Below, piece by piece: positions 12,915-24,675 of a stretch of DNA of 64,000 bases. The stretch is from Cyrtodaria siliqua. Its lineage: Eukaryota; Mollusca; Bivalvia; Adapedonta; Hiatellidae. The stretch spans positions 124,001 through 188,000 of the forward strand of contig JAWPHD010003102.1 in assembly GCA_037043455.1 (NCBI GenBank). Direction: 5' to 3'. Position numbers and translations under genes: made by a program. The first letter of the stretch is position 1. Each line of letters begins with the position of its first letter. The notes under the pieces are model-generated. The model was not told the DNA's origin. It worked only from the letters and a program-made list of their open reading frames with translations, and did not search any database.

Positions 12915-13145
12915 TCATTTTTTGTACCCATGCACAACTGGTTACATTGGATACAAACAAATACAAATTACTTAGCCCACCATCTTTCGCGAGATCATTT
13001 TTTGTACCCAGGCACAACTGGTTACAAGGATACAAAAAAATTAGCCCAACATTTTTCACGCGTTCATTGTACCCAGGCACAACTGGTTACAATGGATACA
13101 ACAAGATTAGCCCTTCGCGAATTCATTTTTTGTACCCAGACACAA
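12915..13145. repeat. minisatellite of ~60-80-bp units (4 copies)
   Basis: The segment 'ttgtaccca.gcacaactgg' recurs near 12919, 12999, 13068 and 13130. The first three copies are followed by 'ttac...ggataca' and 'ttagccc'. The fourth copy is partial. Overlapping ORFs here on both strands follow from the repeat. Confidence 0.85.
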
Positions 13146-13712
13146 CCCCACACTAGTACGTACTTAAGCAGATATATATAATTTTGGTTTGGGATTTCTT
13201 GTAGCAGTATGCATCTTATTCATACTTCATCCATATTGGGGCAATGGTTCAGACAGAAAGCATTTGTACCGATATCTAATATCAAAATTACTTGTGTATA
13301 AATCACTTTAAAGTGTTTTCATATACATCTACTTTAAACAGATTTATGATACGAAGCTATATTGGATGAAAACCTTTTCCGCAATCAAAACTCATACTCA
13401 TGGTAATAAAATAATAAATTACCGAGTGCCTTTCTATTGCGCACGTTGGCAAATAAACTTCTTCCATTGAAGTTTCATAAATTGTGCAATAAACGGACAC
13501 ATAATTTACCTTTGTTTGTTTTCAGACATATGAACGTATAAAACTCCCTTAATCGTGTAAGTGTTCTCCTAACCAAGCGATAGTTGGTCCTAGGTATTCA
13601 TAAATTATACACGTTATGATACACTTTATCGTCGCAAGTGGCTGTAGAAACGATGGCCCTATTAATAAATCAATAAATTATACGCGTTAAGATAAACTTG
13701 AATATCGTGTTA
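13146..13712. other. no gene seen
   Basis: AT-rich sequence with no feature that I recognise. Confidence 0.4.
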
Positions 13713-14640
13713 TGTACGGAAGCGTATTCGTGCCTCGTCTTGTTGGGTTATATTGAATTTCTCAATTTGCAATAACTCGAGTTGTTATGATATACATCTA
13801 TAAATCGATATATTTACGTCGACTAAACACGGTGTAATTCCAATAAATGCAAATCAAATACGTTGAACTGGTTCTTTATTTTACAATAAATCGTTTTTAG
13901 TGAACTTGATATTATTTTTTTATTATTTCTATCGCGTTGAAACAAAGCAAATAAAAATATATTAATATAAAGGTACTCGACGTAATGAGTATTATCTGTA
14001 TTACTCGAGCTATTTATCTGATATACACGAGCTATTTATTTCAAGCTATGTACAGTTTGTCGATTATGTGATATAAATATGTCGATTTAAAATCTAAAAA
14101 ATGATAAAACATTTCGAGCTAACGTCATGTTTTTATTAAATCAAATTTACACGGAAATGATTAGCCTCGGTCGTCCGGCCTGCTTCTGATTTCTTTGCTA
14201 CGCTATGTTACGTGTATTATAGTCTCGGACAGTTTGTTTGTTTGTTTGTTTGTTTGTTTGTTTGTATGGTGTTTTACGTCATGTTCAACACATGTAATGT
14301 TATATATGACGGTCGAGTTTTTTAAGGTTGAGGCAGATTCCCATCCACTTTTCCTGGGTAGAACCTGTAGAAACTCCCACCATCCGTAAGAATCGACACT
14401 TCCTAACATACAAGTCAAGCTCCCAGTGGGATTCGAACCCGCAGCGGTGAGAGGCGAGACGGTTTACAACGCAACGTCGTTAATCCATCAGCCACAGGTT
14501 CGCTAATCTCGGACAGCCAAAATCGTATGATGTATATGTCGTATATGTCTTACCTGCAGCTATCGTCTGGGTAGATTAGGCCGATTAAAGAGCCCACTAG
14601 CGATTAGCCGACTGTCAATTCTAATATGTATACGGGAGGT
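13713..14640 (+). mobile_element. repeat family X, full-length-like copy split by a SINE
   Basis: It starts at 'tgtacggaagcgtattcgtg' and runs through 'aataaatgcaaatcaaatac', 'acaataaatcg', 'tcatccggcctgcttctgat'-like and 'gtctcggacag' segments to 'attaggccgattaaag'. The same ordered segments occur at 46816-47300, 48480-49174 (reverse) and 49213-49860. No coding capacity is visible. A SINE sits inside it at 14233-14506. The superfamily is unknown to me. Confidence 0.75.
14233..14506 (-). mobile_element. tRNA-derived SINE with (CAAA)n tail
   Basis: Read on the minus strand, a tRNA-like head carries an A box in 'tggctgatgg' and a B box in 'gttcgaatc'. The 3' end is a (CAAA)n tail, seen on the plus strand as repeated TTTG. 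The element is bounded by a 10-bp target duplication TCTCGGACAG at 14223-14232 and 14507-14516. Two relatives lie at 47792-47972 and 61473-61722, both in the same orientation. Confidence 0.85.
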
Positions 14641-15353
14641 ATACAGTACTGGTTCAAATCCCTACCTATCCTTTTTTCAAAGCTTAAGGGAAACACACAT
14701 AATGATTTTTGTTTGGCCTTTAAGTACTGGAACAGCTTTAGCATGTTATCTCAATCTATCTGTTGAAAACAGGTTAATATCTACAACTGTTACATGTTTC
14801 ATTTTGCTGCGCATCCCGAGTCCCTGACTCACACTTTTTTCTGAGGACCCATCATTTCAAAATATGTGCATCCGATGGGATGCATCATTTGAAATCTGAA
14901 AACTGAATTTAAGAAAATCTAAAATAGGTTAATCTACACGGTAACTTAATCTAAAGGAGAAAAATGAACAATTAAAATAAGGCAAATCAAAATCAATTGA
15001 CCTAGCCTATATTCTAGTCCTTTTAATTTCAGATTTGATCTTTCGACAAACTGTTGTCAACACCGTCACAGAACCCATTTCATTGTTCTAATGTATGTGA
15101 GTTTTAGGGACTAATTCAGGCTGAATTCATAATGAAACACTGGTTATATAGATTATTTTAACGCTTGTTGCTTAGAAAAAATCCTGGGACCCATTGTTTT
15201 TTAGTTTGGACCCATTGTTTCAAAATATGTGAGTCCCAGGGACTCATTAAAGCAGATTTCAAAATGAATCACTGACTGTTACCTGTATAGGGTATAGTTT
15301 AAATATTTATTGCACATGACTGATGTATTGATATGCACCAATTTTACTTTCAG
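14641..15353. repeat. region with three diverged ~90-bp repeats (14818-15275)
   Basis: Segments near 14818, 15060 and 15182 share variations of 'gacccattgtttcaaaatatgtgag' with 'gggactcatt' and 'tgaaacactg'. They are too diverged for a certain unit length. The region lies just upstream of the candidate exon at 15354. Confidence 0.45.
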
Positions 15354-17330
15354 AAAATGTGTACAATATGGATGATGAGGGTGCCCCATAAAACTTTGTT
15401 TGGATACATTCAACCTTGTTTGGATACCAACTTACCAAGTACACAAATGTGCCACCAGGTAAGTTTAGAATAAACGTTTCAGACCTTGATATTCACATTA
15501 AATGTTATTTTTATTTTGCCATGGTAGGGAGGTGTAATCTTTGAAAGTACTAAAGGGAATTGCATGAAACTTGACACACACATACTTTATACAATGAGAA
15601 GGTGTGTTGTGTCCAATAATCAGGCCAGTACCTCAAAGGTCAAGATTTCACTTGGAGGACAAATACATTTTTCTGGGGCATTTGTCACTTACTACTAGTT
15701 CACTTTTATTGCTGAACCTGTTTTAATCCGTTTAAATACAGGGCCTAGTTTGGTGAAGACATGAACAGATTATAGAAAAAGCTAAGATTAAAACATGACT
15801 GAACAAACTGTGACCTGTGACACATAAAGTGTAAATATAAAAAGATTTAGGAAATATGAGGAAATGAAAAAGTTACAGCCATTCGATGTTATGTTTTTGT
15901 GACAGCCGAGATCGTACAGATGATCCTTATATATTGTTATGAAAAACTATGCGTGTAATACCTGAAAGAAGTATATTGTGTATATAAATAAGTTTACTAG
16001 TGTTGCTCATTTAATAAGGCAGGATAAAAATAAAATAAAAGTCCTTTTAAGATCACGAACATTTGACAAAAAGGTCAAGTAAAAGACTGTTGAGGTTGGT
16101 GATCTTTAATATCTACCCCGCCTCACTAATCGTTTGGATTAGAAAACCCCAACCATAAATAATAAAGGTGAGAGGTTACAAGTGTATCTATGTTTCAGGC
16201 TTATTTGAAATCACAGAGCTGGTGTGTCAAGGGAAGTGTGGCACAGATTATTACACAAGACGTATTAAAGGAATCCAGTACAACATGATACTAGGTGAGT
16301 TTAATCATTGGCAATATTAACAATATTTCTCTTCGTTTTTAAGGTGTTATGGTAAAGTACAAACACTTTTTCATCATTGAAAAATAAAGTTCTGAGGGTT
16401 AAATCATTTAAGGTACTACTTGTGACATTGGTTATTTTTGCCCGAGTTATATTGAGATCATGTGAACTATTACCCAAGGTCAAAGGTACAGATCCCTTCG
16501 GTTGTGGGCAATAGTTCACACGATCTTTTCATGCAGTGGAGGCACATAGTTCTACTATGGTAAGCCATTCAACTACTTTATTACAAGCAGTCATTTAATA
16601 ATTTATTACAAGCCATCATATACCGGTAGTCAAAATTATTGACCGGTCATTTATATATATTTAACAAAATAATGTATACTACTTCACATACCAGTGCTTT
16701 TTTTCTACATTTTGGGAACATAACCCATACCCTCAAAATTGGGAATTTTAGCGCGATTTTTCATAAAATTCGAAAACAAAACAGTCAAACATTTATTTCA
16801 TAATTGTATCTTTCATACTGTTTAAAGTACAACAAGATCAACAGAAGCATTTAAAGCATTTCATATTCAATACTTGTCACATGTTTGCTACTTTTCAGTG
16901 TTCTTTCTTTTTCTTCTTTCAATTGGGAATATTCTTCTCAAAATTGGGGAAAAAATATGTTTTGTCTGGGAATATGACCCAATAACGGCTATATAAACAG
17001 CCAAAAAAAGCCCTGCATACTATAATCTCAATATATGCCCTCATATACACTTTACAAATGATGTCCTAAAGTCCATCTACATCACACGTTTGACTTACAT
17101 GTGGGGGCATTCATCTACTTCAGTGATAGTTCTAGTATGTATGTTATTATTTGTTCTTGCACTTAAGTTAAAACAATTTTATATTTTACTTTTTTTCAGA
17201 TCATTCTGTGGTTTCGAGTCCTGATATGTCAAGGACGTCTAGAGCAGGCTAAAGGAGATATTGATCCAGAGATGCTTGCTGACATTAACTAGAAATTCAA
17301 AAATGTAAATTAAAAAAAAATAAAATCTTA
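15354..17330 (+). CDS. candidate three-exon transcript, function unknown
   Basis: Possible exons are 15354-15458, 16199-16294 and 17200 to about 17330. Exon 1 is preceded by 'ttttactttcag' and followed by CAG|gtaagt. Exon 2 is preceded by 'tatgtttcag' and followed by TAG|gtgagt. Exon 3 is preceded by a T-run ending in cag. Exon 2 is open in one frame (LFEITELVCQGKCGTDYYTR...), which joins a 23-codon open stretch of exon 1 and gives a short exon 3 ending. Exon 3 also has a longer frame ending EMLADIN-stop, but that is out of phase with exon 2. The upstream part of exon 1 has an in-frame TAA. I do not recognise the protein. It may be a non-coding RNA, a decayed gene or the 3' end of a larger gene. 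Intron 2 holds a small TIR element. Confidence 0.35.
16692..17015. mobile_element. small TIR element (weak)
   Basis: The start CAGTGCTTTTTTT and the end AAAAAAAGCCCTG are inverted repeats differing at one position, about 324 bp apart. Much of the match is a homopolymer, so the call is weak. 'ttgggaa' and 'gggaatat' segments recur inside. It lies within intron 2 of the candidate transcript. Confidence 0.4.
17319..17324 (+). terminator. polyadenylation signal AATAAA
   Basis: AATAAA lies about 30 nt after the TAG ending the longer exon-3 frame. Its position supports a transcript 3' end near 17340, though AT-rich DNA gives such hexamers by chance. Confidence 0.35.
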
Positions 17331-18167
17331 ATTTATTTTAAAATAGTGTTTATTTATCCTTTTGGTAAACATATTAACGTAATAGCGATGACGCAGTTTA
17401 GGTTATAATTTAAAATGTTAATTCATTTGACGTCATTATTTTGCTGTTAACTATTTAATAATGAAGATTGTATAGCAAATGTCTACGTAATTTTGAATCT
17501 TTCCTCGTATATATATAAAACAAGACACCTCGAATCTTGAAATAGTCAAGATTGCCGTGTGACCCTTTAAAACATGATCTAAATGCATTACTATGTATAT
17601 AAATGAAGTCAGTTGTTTTTGTTCTTTTACCTAAACACAAAAGGATATCCCATTTATAGACATGAGCTAAATAAACTGTGTTTATTTGGTTATTTAGAGC
17701 TACTACCAATGCGGGTGAGAAATCGAGAATACAGAATATCTTTACTCTTATGCTATCAAGAAGATTCCTCTAGTTCCTTTAAATACATCAACCATGAATG
17801 GACATAGCATACAGTGCATTGCAAGAACATGTCAAAGATCAATGAGCATGGAAGCATTATACCAAAAACGGACAAGATTGGGATCACTGAGTGACCAAAT
17901 AGGATACTTCTGGAAGTGATAATTGTTAAAAGTGTTAAACCAAACAAGTACAAAGCAATCCATATAAATGTAACCAATCAACTTGAAAATGCATCTTTAA
18001 ATCTGTGTGAAGACTTAGACATTTTTAAATTGAATGAACCATCAAAACGTCTTTCAGATTGGCTTTTAAGAAAGACAGAACAAAATATCTATTAATGTAA
18101 CATTCATTAAAAACACAGATTGTTAAGTGTATTTTGAAAGTTTTTAGGTTTCGTGGGATATTTAAAA
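17331..18167. other. no gene seen
   Basis: AT-rich sequence with short overlapping open frames on both strands and no recognised domain. Confidence 0.4.
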
Positions 18168-18502
18168 GCATATGAATTTCATATGCAGCTCCTTTCATAT
18201 GCTTTTCATATGATACTTTACATATGATTTTCATATGAAAGGAGCTTCATATGATTCTCATATGAAGTTCATATGAAATTCATATGAAGTTCATATGGAA
18301 TTCATATGAAAATCATATGCATTTCATATGAAAATCATATGAAACTCCTTTCATATGAAAATCATATGATTCTCATATGAAAATCATATGAAAGGTTTCA
18401 TATGAAAATCATATGTGGCTCCTTTTTGCTGATTCTCATATGAAACCTTTCATATGAAAATCATATGAGAATCATATGATTTTCATATGTGGCAAGATTG
18501 CC
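18168..18502. repeat. CATATG array (about 26 sites)
   Basis: About 26 CATATG sites lie in 320 bases, most often 11 bp apart, with 14- and 16-bp steps between pairs. A recurrent 'ggctcctttt' or 'aaaggagct' insert marks a higher-order pattern. The right end has GGCAA-ga-TTGCC at 18491-18502, the same hairpin motif as the array at 10620 but in the opposite orientation. There is no coding capacity. The many nested palindromes could fold into extended hairpins. Confidence 0.85.
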
Positions 18503-18787
18503 TGTGTATGAATAAGGCACTGCCTCATGGCGAGCGTCGGTTTAAGTAAATAAAATGGTTACATTGTGTAATATTACTCATAATGTAATACCTTATAGCA
18601 TAGGGATTTTCTAAACCCAACTCAGTTGCTCCGTTCTAAGGGACACACAAAAAACGCAACCCACTATTATTCACATACAAACTTTGCGATCATCACATAA
18701 AAAAAACTAATTCAACAAATTAAGCATAACTATTCGAAATCGAAATGGGGATCTACACATTATACTCTGTTACTTCCAAATCAAATC

Positions 18788-18990
18788 GTGGAGCGCTGTG
18801 GTCTAGTGGTAGAGCGTTGGACCCATGATCCAAAAGTCGTGAGTTCGATTCCCGCCATTGCCATATGCGTTGTGTCCCCGAGCAAGACACTTTATCTGCA
18901 TTGCTTAGTACTGGTTCTAACTAGGAAGACATCGAGAGTGATTCAAATAAGTTCATAGAGCTTTCGTTACAATCGATGTAAAATAAAAAA
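18788..18990 (+). mobile_element. tRNA-derived SINE
   Basis: The A box TGGTCTAGTGG (18799-18809) and B box GTTCGATTC (18843-18851) are properly spaced. An anticodon-like arm TTGGA-cccatga-TCCAA is intact, with CAT in the anticodon position. The acceptor arms do not pair well, so this is a SINE head and not a working tRNA gene. The body contains 'gagcaagacacttta', similar to the conserved central part of several SINE families. The tail is poorly defined and A-rich. Confidence 0.75.
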
Positions 18991-19587
18991 GTTTAAACTG
19001 AATCAAACCAAGCACTGCTGTGTGATTTCCATTGTAATGTCGGCAGGGCTTTTCCCCCCTAAAATTGTGAAGACTCCCGACAATAGCCTAGTCATTTTGG
19101 TGGAGAACAAAAAGCGCGAAAACTGCCTAATTTGTGAAAAAAAGTATTGAATACATGCATTGTTTTTGTGGGAGCCGGATAATATGAAACATTTTAGATA
19201 AACTTTCTTCTATGAACATATCCAGAACAAAACAATATTGAACAAGTTAAGTGGTGGAAAAGTTTTCCAAAATAAATTAAAAAATAATAATAATAAATCA
19301 AAGAAATAAATTACTAATAATTGTGAAGCAAATCGGCCAGAGTTGTGAAAAAAATTACTTGGATTGTGACTAAGTGTCAGGTGAACTTGAATAAGCATGA
19401 TCAGTATAATTATGTATGCAACCTTTTTTTTTATGAGACTTCTCAGGATGATCCAATCTATGCCTATTTGCTAAATGTAAATGCCTTCAGTTAGCAGCAA
19501 TGATCAAGTAGGAAGGAATAGGAATGAATTGTTTCATGTGAATCTCGGCATATCCACATATATTCGGTTATATTTTTCAACAAATGT
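18991..19587. other. no gene; possible degraded repeat
   Basis: 'gcagggcttttcccccc' near 19043 followed by 'attgtgaagactcccg' looks like a degraded repeat. A (AAT)n-like patch lies near 19280-19295. There is nothing else to annotate. Confidence 0.35.
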
Positions 19588-20240
19588 AACTGTGTTAGCG
19601 CATCGGTGCTGGCTTGCCCAAGTGAATAGCGCGTTGGACTTGTAACTGGCCCCGGGTTCAATCCTGGCCGTTGTCACGGACTTTCGTCGGTGTGTTCTTG
19701 TGCATGCAACTTTCCCTCAGCCTCGTCCGTCGGACGGGGACGTTAACAAGCGGTTCAGTTTCAGTCTATCCTCCGAGCATGTTAAATAACCATTGGAAGC
19801 TTTAGAATCTATTCGACAGTAAGAGTAGGGCAGGTTCCCGCATTCCTATGTATCCTTCCTCTCTCTCTGGCAGTCGGTAGCGCGGCGGCTTTGTAACCGG
19901 AAGCCTCGGGTGCAATCCTCCGTGTTGTCACTGAGTTTCGTCGGTGTGTTCTTGGGCAAGACACCTCGTCCGTCGGATGGGAACGTAAACCGGGCTGTCC
20001 CTTGTATCGGTCTATCCTCCGAACACGTTAAAGAACCATAGGAATCTATTCGATAATAAGAGTAGGGCAGGGTTCCCGGATTCCCGGATTCCTATGTATC
20101 CTTCCCCTCTCTCTGGGGTGGCTCTAAATAACCTATACATTTTCGATGAGCCGTTAAACAACATTCAAGTCAATTTTCTCTGGCGTGGCTCTAAATAACG
20201 TATATTGTGTTGATGAGCCGTTACACACCATTCAATTCAA
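19588..20240 (+). mobile_element. two tandem tRNA-derived SINE copies plus tail duplication
   Basis: Copy 1 (about 19588-19860) has the B box GTTCAATCC at 19656-19664. Copy 2 (about 19868-20110) has a decayed head. Both share 'tttcgtcggtgtgttcttg', 'cctcgtccgtcgga', 'gtctatcctccga', 'gagtagggcaggttcccg' and 'cctatgtatccttcc' in order. The final 'ggctctaaataac...gatgagccgtta' segment is repeated twice (about 20110 and 20173). Confidence 0.8.
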
Positions 20241-21559
20241 TCAATTGTAAGCGCATCAGAACAATGTTATCTTAATTGGCTCCGAGACTATTCGAGCCAA
20301 AGATTATTCAATAGGCAGTTGTGCTCGCGTCCAATACATACTTGTTATTGAAATAAATAAGGTGCATGAATATTGTTAGGAACTGAGTAGGTTACATATA
20401 TACTTGTTCTCATAAATTATATGATTACTCCCCTTTGTTAATTTTCGCTATCTGCGTCTTTTTGTAAACATTTTAAAAGATTAATAATTGAGATAAGTAA
20501 GTTACTATTTATTTGTCTATTACTATCTATTTAGATTGGGATTTCTCAGTGAAAAAAACATTACTCATTAAACATTACTCACTCGCATACGCTCGTTCGT
20601 GAAAAAAACCCACACGTCTACCATCTCATGAAGGATTTCCCTATAATCGATCCCAGCAGTTACATGTAAGTAATCTCTATATTTTAGTATGTTCACTGCT
20701 CATAATGGAATTTTTTATCAAACAGAATTACTGCAAATCCCCGAGAATGGTACATTTGCATGGTGCTGTACTTCGAGCGCAATCTCGTGTGTGTAGTCCT
20801 ATAGAAACCTATCTATTATCTCGGAGGTCAAGGTAATCAGGCTGTTATGTTTACAGGCTGTTCCATTGGGCGCCTCCGTATGCAAAGTTCTGCGCGGTAC
20901 AGTATGTTTAAATACATTAGTAGTCACGTGACAAACAATTAAGTCATTGCTTACGTCATATATCTTGCGCCGTCAAACGTTATCAGGTTTTTCAAGATGA
21001 TTATTAATGTTATATGTACTGATGCATATGATGGGTTTATGTCGGGGTGGGGGGTTGGGGGTGCAAGGTTTGGGTGCATTGAAAGTTTGTTGGAATTAAC
21101 ATTTCATTAAAATTACTGTTGAGGTTGTCTTCGTGATGTATATTTGCCAAGTGACGTCATGTAACGCGGCGCTTCCAACGGATGAAATATACGCGGGGAA
21201 TTAATGGAACAGCTGTATTATATCGTAGAATAACATACAGTTGTCTATCTTCTTTGCGTATATGAAAGGATGCACAGGTCGTGTTGGAATATAATATAAT
21301 GAAAGGATATTATTAATATTACAAATTAAAGAGGCTGTTCATATACTGAAGAAAATAATATACGCTAGAAAAATATATTATATACTAGAACTTTATATTT
21401 AGGGGGATATTTCCGATAAAATAGCAAATCTTTCAGTGCAGAAGTAGCAAAAGCATTTCTCTATATCACTTGTACTGAAAGTGTATAATACACTGTATAA
21501 AAAACCTAGTTAAACATGGTTTTGTTGCAAAATTTAGCTTAAATTCCCTGTTCTGATGA
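20241..21559. other. no gene; G-rich patch at 21043-21074
   Basis: Mostly AT-rich. The plus strand at 21043-21074 has closely spaced runs of four, six and five G followed by a GGG, compatible with a G-quadruplex. No exon could be supported. Confidence 0.45.
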
Positions 21560-22040
21560 AGTTATAACATAAAAGAGCTATATTTCTGAAATGCGTTGGT
21601 ACTTAACCTTCAATTTTACTACATAACGTTGGTACTTATCTATGGCCGTCGTAATGCCCCAGTCACACCAATCACGAATGCCTGTACGAATCCACTACGG
21701 ATGGATTCGTAGTGAATCCGTAGTGTATCCTGGGTTATTCGTGGTTATTCGTAGTAGTTCGTATGTATCCGTGGACCAACCCCGAGAGTTTTGGACATGT
21801 CACGGAGAACCCTATGTAGTTATAACATAAAAGAGCTTATAGGGTTCGCAGCGATTCGTAGTGATTCGTAGAACATTCCCGGCATACCGGGAATGACCAC
21901 GGCTTACTACGACCTACCACGACCTACTACGAGGACACTAATGTTTCAGTAAGGTTACCTCACGGTTGGAGCATGGTTTAGTACGATATGTACACGAACT
22001 TGTACGGCCTATTACGATCTAGTACGGTTTCATCGCGAAT
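21560..22040. repeat. 20-bp direct repeats and TTCGTAG/CTACGAA-rich field
   Basis: A 20-bp segment starting 'agttataacataaaagagc' occurs at 21560-21579 and 21818-21837. From 21680 to 21870 variants of 'ttcgtagtgattcgtag' are packed on the plus strand. After the perfect hairpin CATTCCCGG-cata-CCGGGAATG (about 21873-21894) the sense flips to 'ctactacgacc' variants. This gives a rough inverted organisation. Confidence 0.6.
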
Positions 22041-22729
22041 AAGGCCGAATTGCTGAAATGCAGGCCTTTTTTTTGCGCGATTGCGGACCCCGTGGAAAAC
22101 CGTGACACGCTCGTGACACTCCATACTAGTAAATACTTAGTCAAACTCATAATCTTCTAAATCTGATAACGTTTGTAACTTGGTTAAATATAAATGTGTT
22201 TCTCTTACAGTTATTACAGTATTAAGGTTCTATCTTAATTCTATGTCACAGCAGGTGTCAAAGAAGATTGTATGTTTTGGAAGTAAGTAGATGATATGGG
22301 GGTGCTGATACACAGAATGGGAGTTGTTTGAGTTTTTGCAACAATATGGTAGAAAAGTTTGGCACACAGGAAAGAGAAGTATACAATAATATGATATCAA
22401 TATGGTCCATTACAACATACTGCGGAAAATATAGCCCGTTGGCGGAAAGCTAGTCTGGAATTTGTGATCACCTTTGTGTCTAATGTATCTACAGTGTGTG
22501 TTTGCCAATAATATTTAAATACTCTTAACACTGTTATATCTATAATATCCTAATAAGTGATAAGGATTCTTGCTTTTTTTCAAATATGCAGATAATATGT
22601 GCATGTAATTAGAATGTAAAAGTGACTGTTTCTCTTCAAGGCTAGCCTTTTATATTTTAGAAAAATATATATAACACAAAAAAAATTGAAGACATAACTA
22701 TGTTAACTTTTTATAGACAAATATATCAA

Positions 22730-24616
22730 TTGTTTACGTACCAATGGCGTTACGAATGCTACCTTAGACATTTTTCAATTTTCAAGCCAATCTAGAGGAG
22801 TGGCAATTTTCTTCAACAATAATTTGAATTTAATATCCACTCAAAAGAAACTGATCAAAATGGCAATACATTAATTCTAGAAACTACAATTTGTGATAAA
22901 AAAATCAAACTTATTAATATATATGGGCCAAATAGAGATGAACCAGACTTTTATTCTAAAATCAAGGATAATATTTTAGCAACAGACAGTCGTTGCATTC
23001 TTGCTGAATATTTTAATCTAGTTCTAAATCCAGATATGGACTGCTTTGAATATATAAATATTAATAATCAAAATGCCTGTAAGAGTAGTATTGATGTAAT
23101 GACCGAATGTGATCCAGTAGAATGTTGGCATGACCAAAAACTAGAAAGTGGGCAATGCACTGGTTTAAAAAAAACTCTCAAAAAAGCATGACTTGATTAT
23201 TTTCGAATTCGAAATTCTCTTATGGTACAAATATAAAACCAGGATACAGAACTGACCACTCTTTTATTGTCTTAAGATTAGAATTTGATAAATTTGAAAA
23301 AGGCAGATCTTATTTGAAATTTAATAATTCACTCTTAAAAGATAATATATATGTAGAAAAAAATAGAGACACAATTTATAATGTAAAATTACAGTATTAA
23401 AAGAAGAGTTCAAGACTTAACTAATATTACAGATATGATATAAGGGATCAATTAGTTTTAGGCGTGTTACTTTTTTTAATAAGAGGCATTATTTATCTTT
23501 TCTTAAAAAAACAGCAAGATCAAAGGGAGGACACTCTTTACAAAGAAATTGAAATTTTAGAAAAATAAATAATACAAAGTCTTAATGTCATTGAAAATAA
23601 AAGAAAAGAACTTTATGTTATTACAGACAAAAACTGGATGTAGTTAAAATAAGAGCTAGAGTAAAGTGGGTTCCAGAAGGAGAAAAAACTCAAAATATTT
23701 CTGTAACTTGGAAAATAGAAATTTAATATTCAAACCTATGCTAAGTATAAGATCTGATGATGGTATAATTATTAATTCCCAAGAGGATATTTATTTTATA
23801 AACAAATATACACTGTTAAAGAAACAAAAGTTATTGACTTAAAGCATATGCTCTCAAACTGTGATATTCCTAAATTAAATGATGACATGAAATTACTACT
23901 GGAAGGTCCAATAACTTACCAATAAATATTAACAAGTGTAAAAAGTATGTCAAATAATAAATGTCCGGGGTTTTATGGTTTTACTGCAGAGTTTTATAAA
24001 ATTATAAAACAAATTAGAAATGCATAGATCGTTTTCTGAAACGTGCAATAAATGAGGGAATTTTTAACGTGGGAATTATCTATTACTCAAAGGCAAGGAA
24101 TCATAACATGTTTATCCAAAGTGGAATAAAGACAAATTAAGTTAAAAAATTGGTGTCCAATAGCTTTGTTAAATGTGTCTTATAAACTGGCATCAGCCAG
24201 TATATCACAGAGAATGAAAACTGTTTGCCAAATCAGACAGGTCTCACTTGCACAAAACTTCTCAAAGTTGAGGTCAATCTCAGATCAAATTTCCAATTTA
24301 AAACTTATTACAGATTAACAATCTTGCAACATTTATGTTGAATAGGTAGATTAGGTTTGTTTTAATTTATTCCACAAATGTTTGCAAATAGGGTGATCAC
24401 ATATAGGTTTATATCTGATAATAAAGTTTGAGCTGTGAATGATCTGAACTTTGAGAAGTTTTGTGCAACCGGGGCCCGGAAGATACATATGTATATAGGT
24501 GAAAATACAAGATTACTCTATGATCTAATGTTTTATGTTGAAAAACAGCATTTGCCTGGAATGTTCCTCTTAATTGAGAAGGCATTTGATTTTGTTAGTT
24601 GGTCTTTTATATACTA
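22730..24616 (+). pseudogene. decayed LINE: endonuclease and partial reverse transcriptase
   Basis: Frames broken by stops and shifts give the hallmarks of a non-LTR retrotransposon ORF2 in order. An endonuclease region (about 22730-23330) has IKLINIYGPNRDEPDFY and a decayed EFNLVLNPDMDCF block. A linker and early RT (about 23640-23760) has 'RARVKWVPEGEKTQNI'. Then come 'NNKCPGFYGFTAEFYK' (about 23960) and 'WCPIALLNVSYKLAS' (about 24150), and finally IGENTRLLYDLMFYV and FLLIEKAFDFVSW around RT motif A. The sequence stops there, so the catalytic YxDD motif and the C-terminus are missing. It resembles L1-type elements. It is non-functional, and a 221-bp element interrupts the RT. Confidence 0.85.
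24248..24468. mobile_element. MITE inserted in the LINE (left arm copy)
   Basis: The inverted ends TTGCACAAAACTTCTCAAAG and CTTTGAGAAGTTTTGTGCAA bound a 221-bp AT-rich segment that breaks the RT frame between QTG and IGENTR. No clear target duplication was found. The mirrored copy is at 24824-25043. Confidence 0.75.
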
Positions 24617-24675
24617 ATTTCTTGATTTGTTTTCAATTTTGGTTCATCTTTTACACATTTTATTTTATAATGTTA

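Larger units (their letters stand above)
22131..24616 (+). repeat. left arm of a ~5-kb palindrome
   Basis: This segment is repeated as its near-exact reverse complement at 24676-27160, separated by a 59-bp unique spacer (24617-24675). The outer junction is at 'aaatacttag' here and 'ctaagtattt' at 27160. Scattered single-base differences exist, for example near 22253 and 22562. The arm carries a decayed LINE 5' half. Sequence outside the two arms is unrelated. Confidence 0.95.

Noticed and set aside
12754..13181. ORFs across the ~70-bp minisatellite on both strands
   Set aside because: Repeat-derived, low complexity, no domain.
18790..18860. Functional tRNA-Met (CAT) gene
   Set aside because: The acceptor stem does not pair and a SINE body follows directly, so it is a SINE head.
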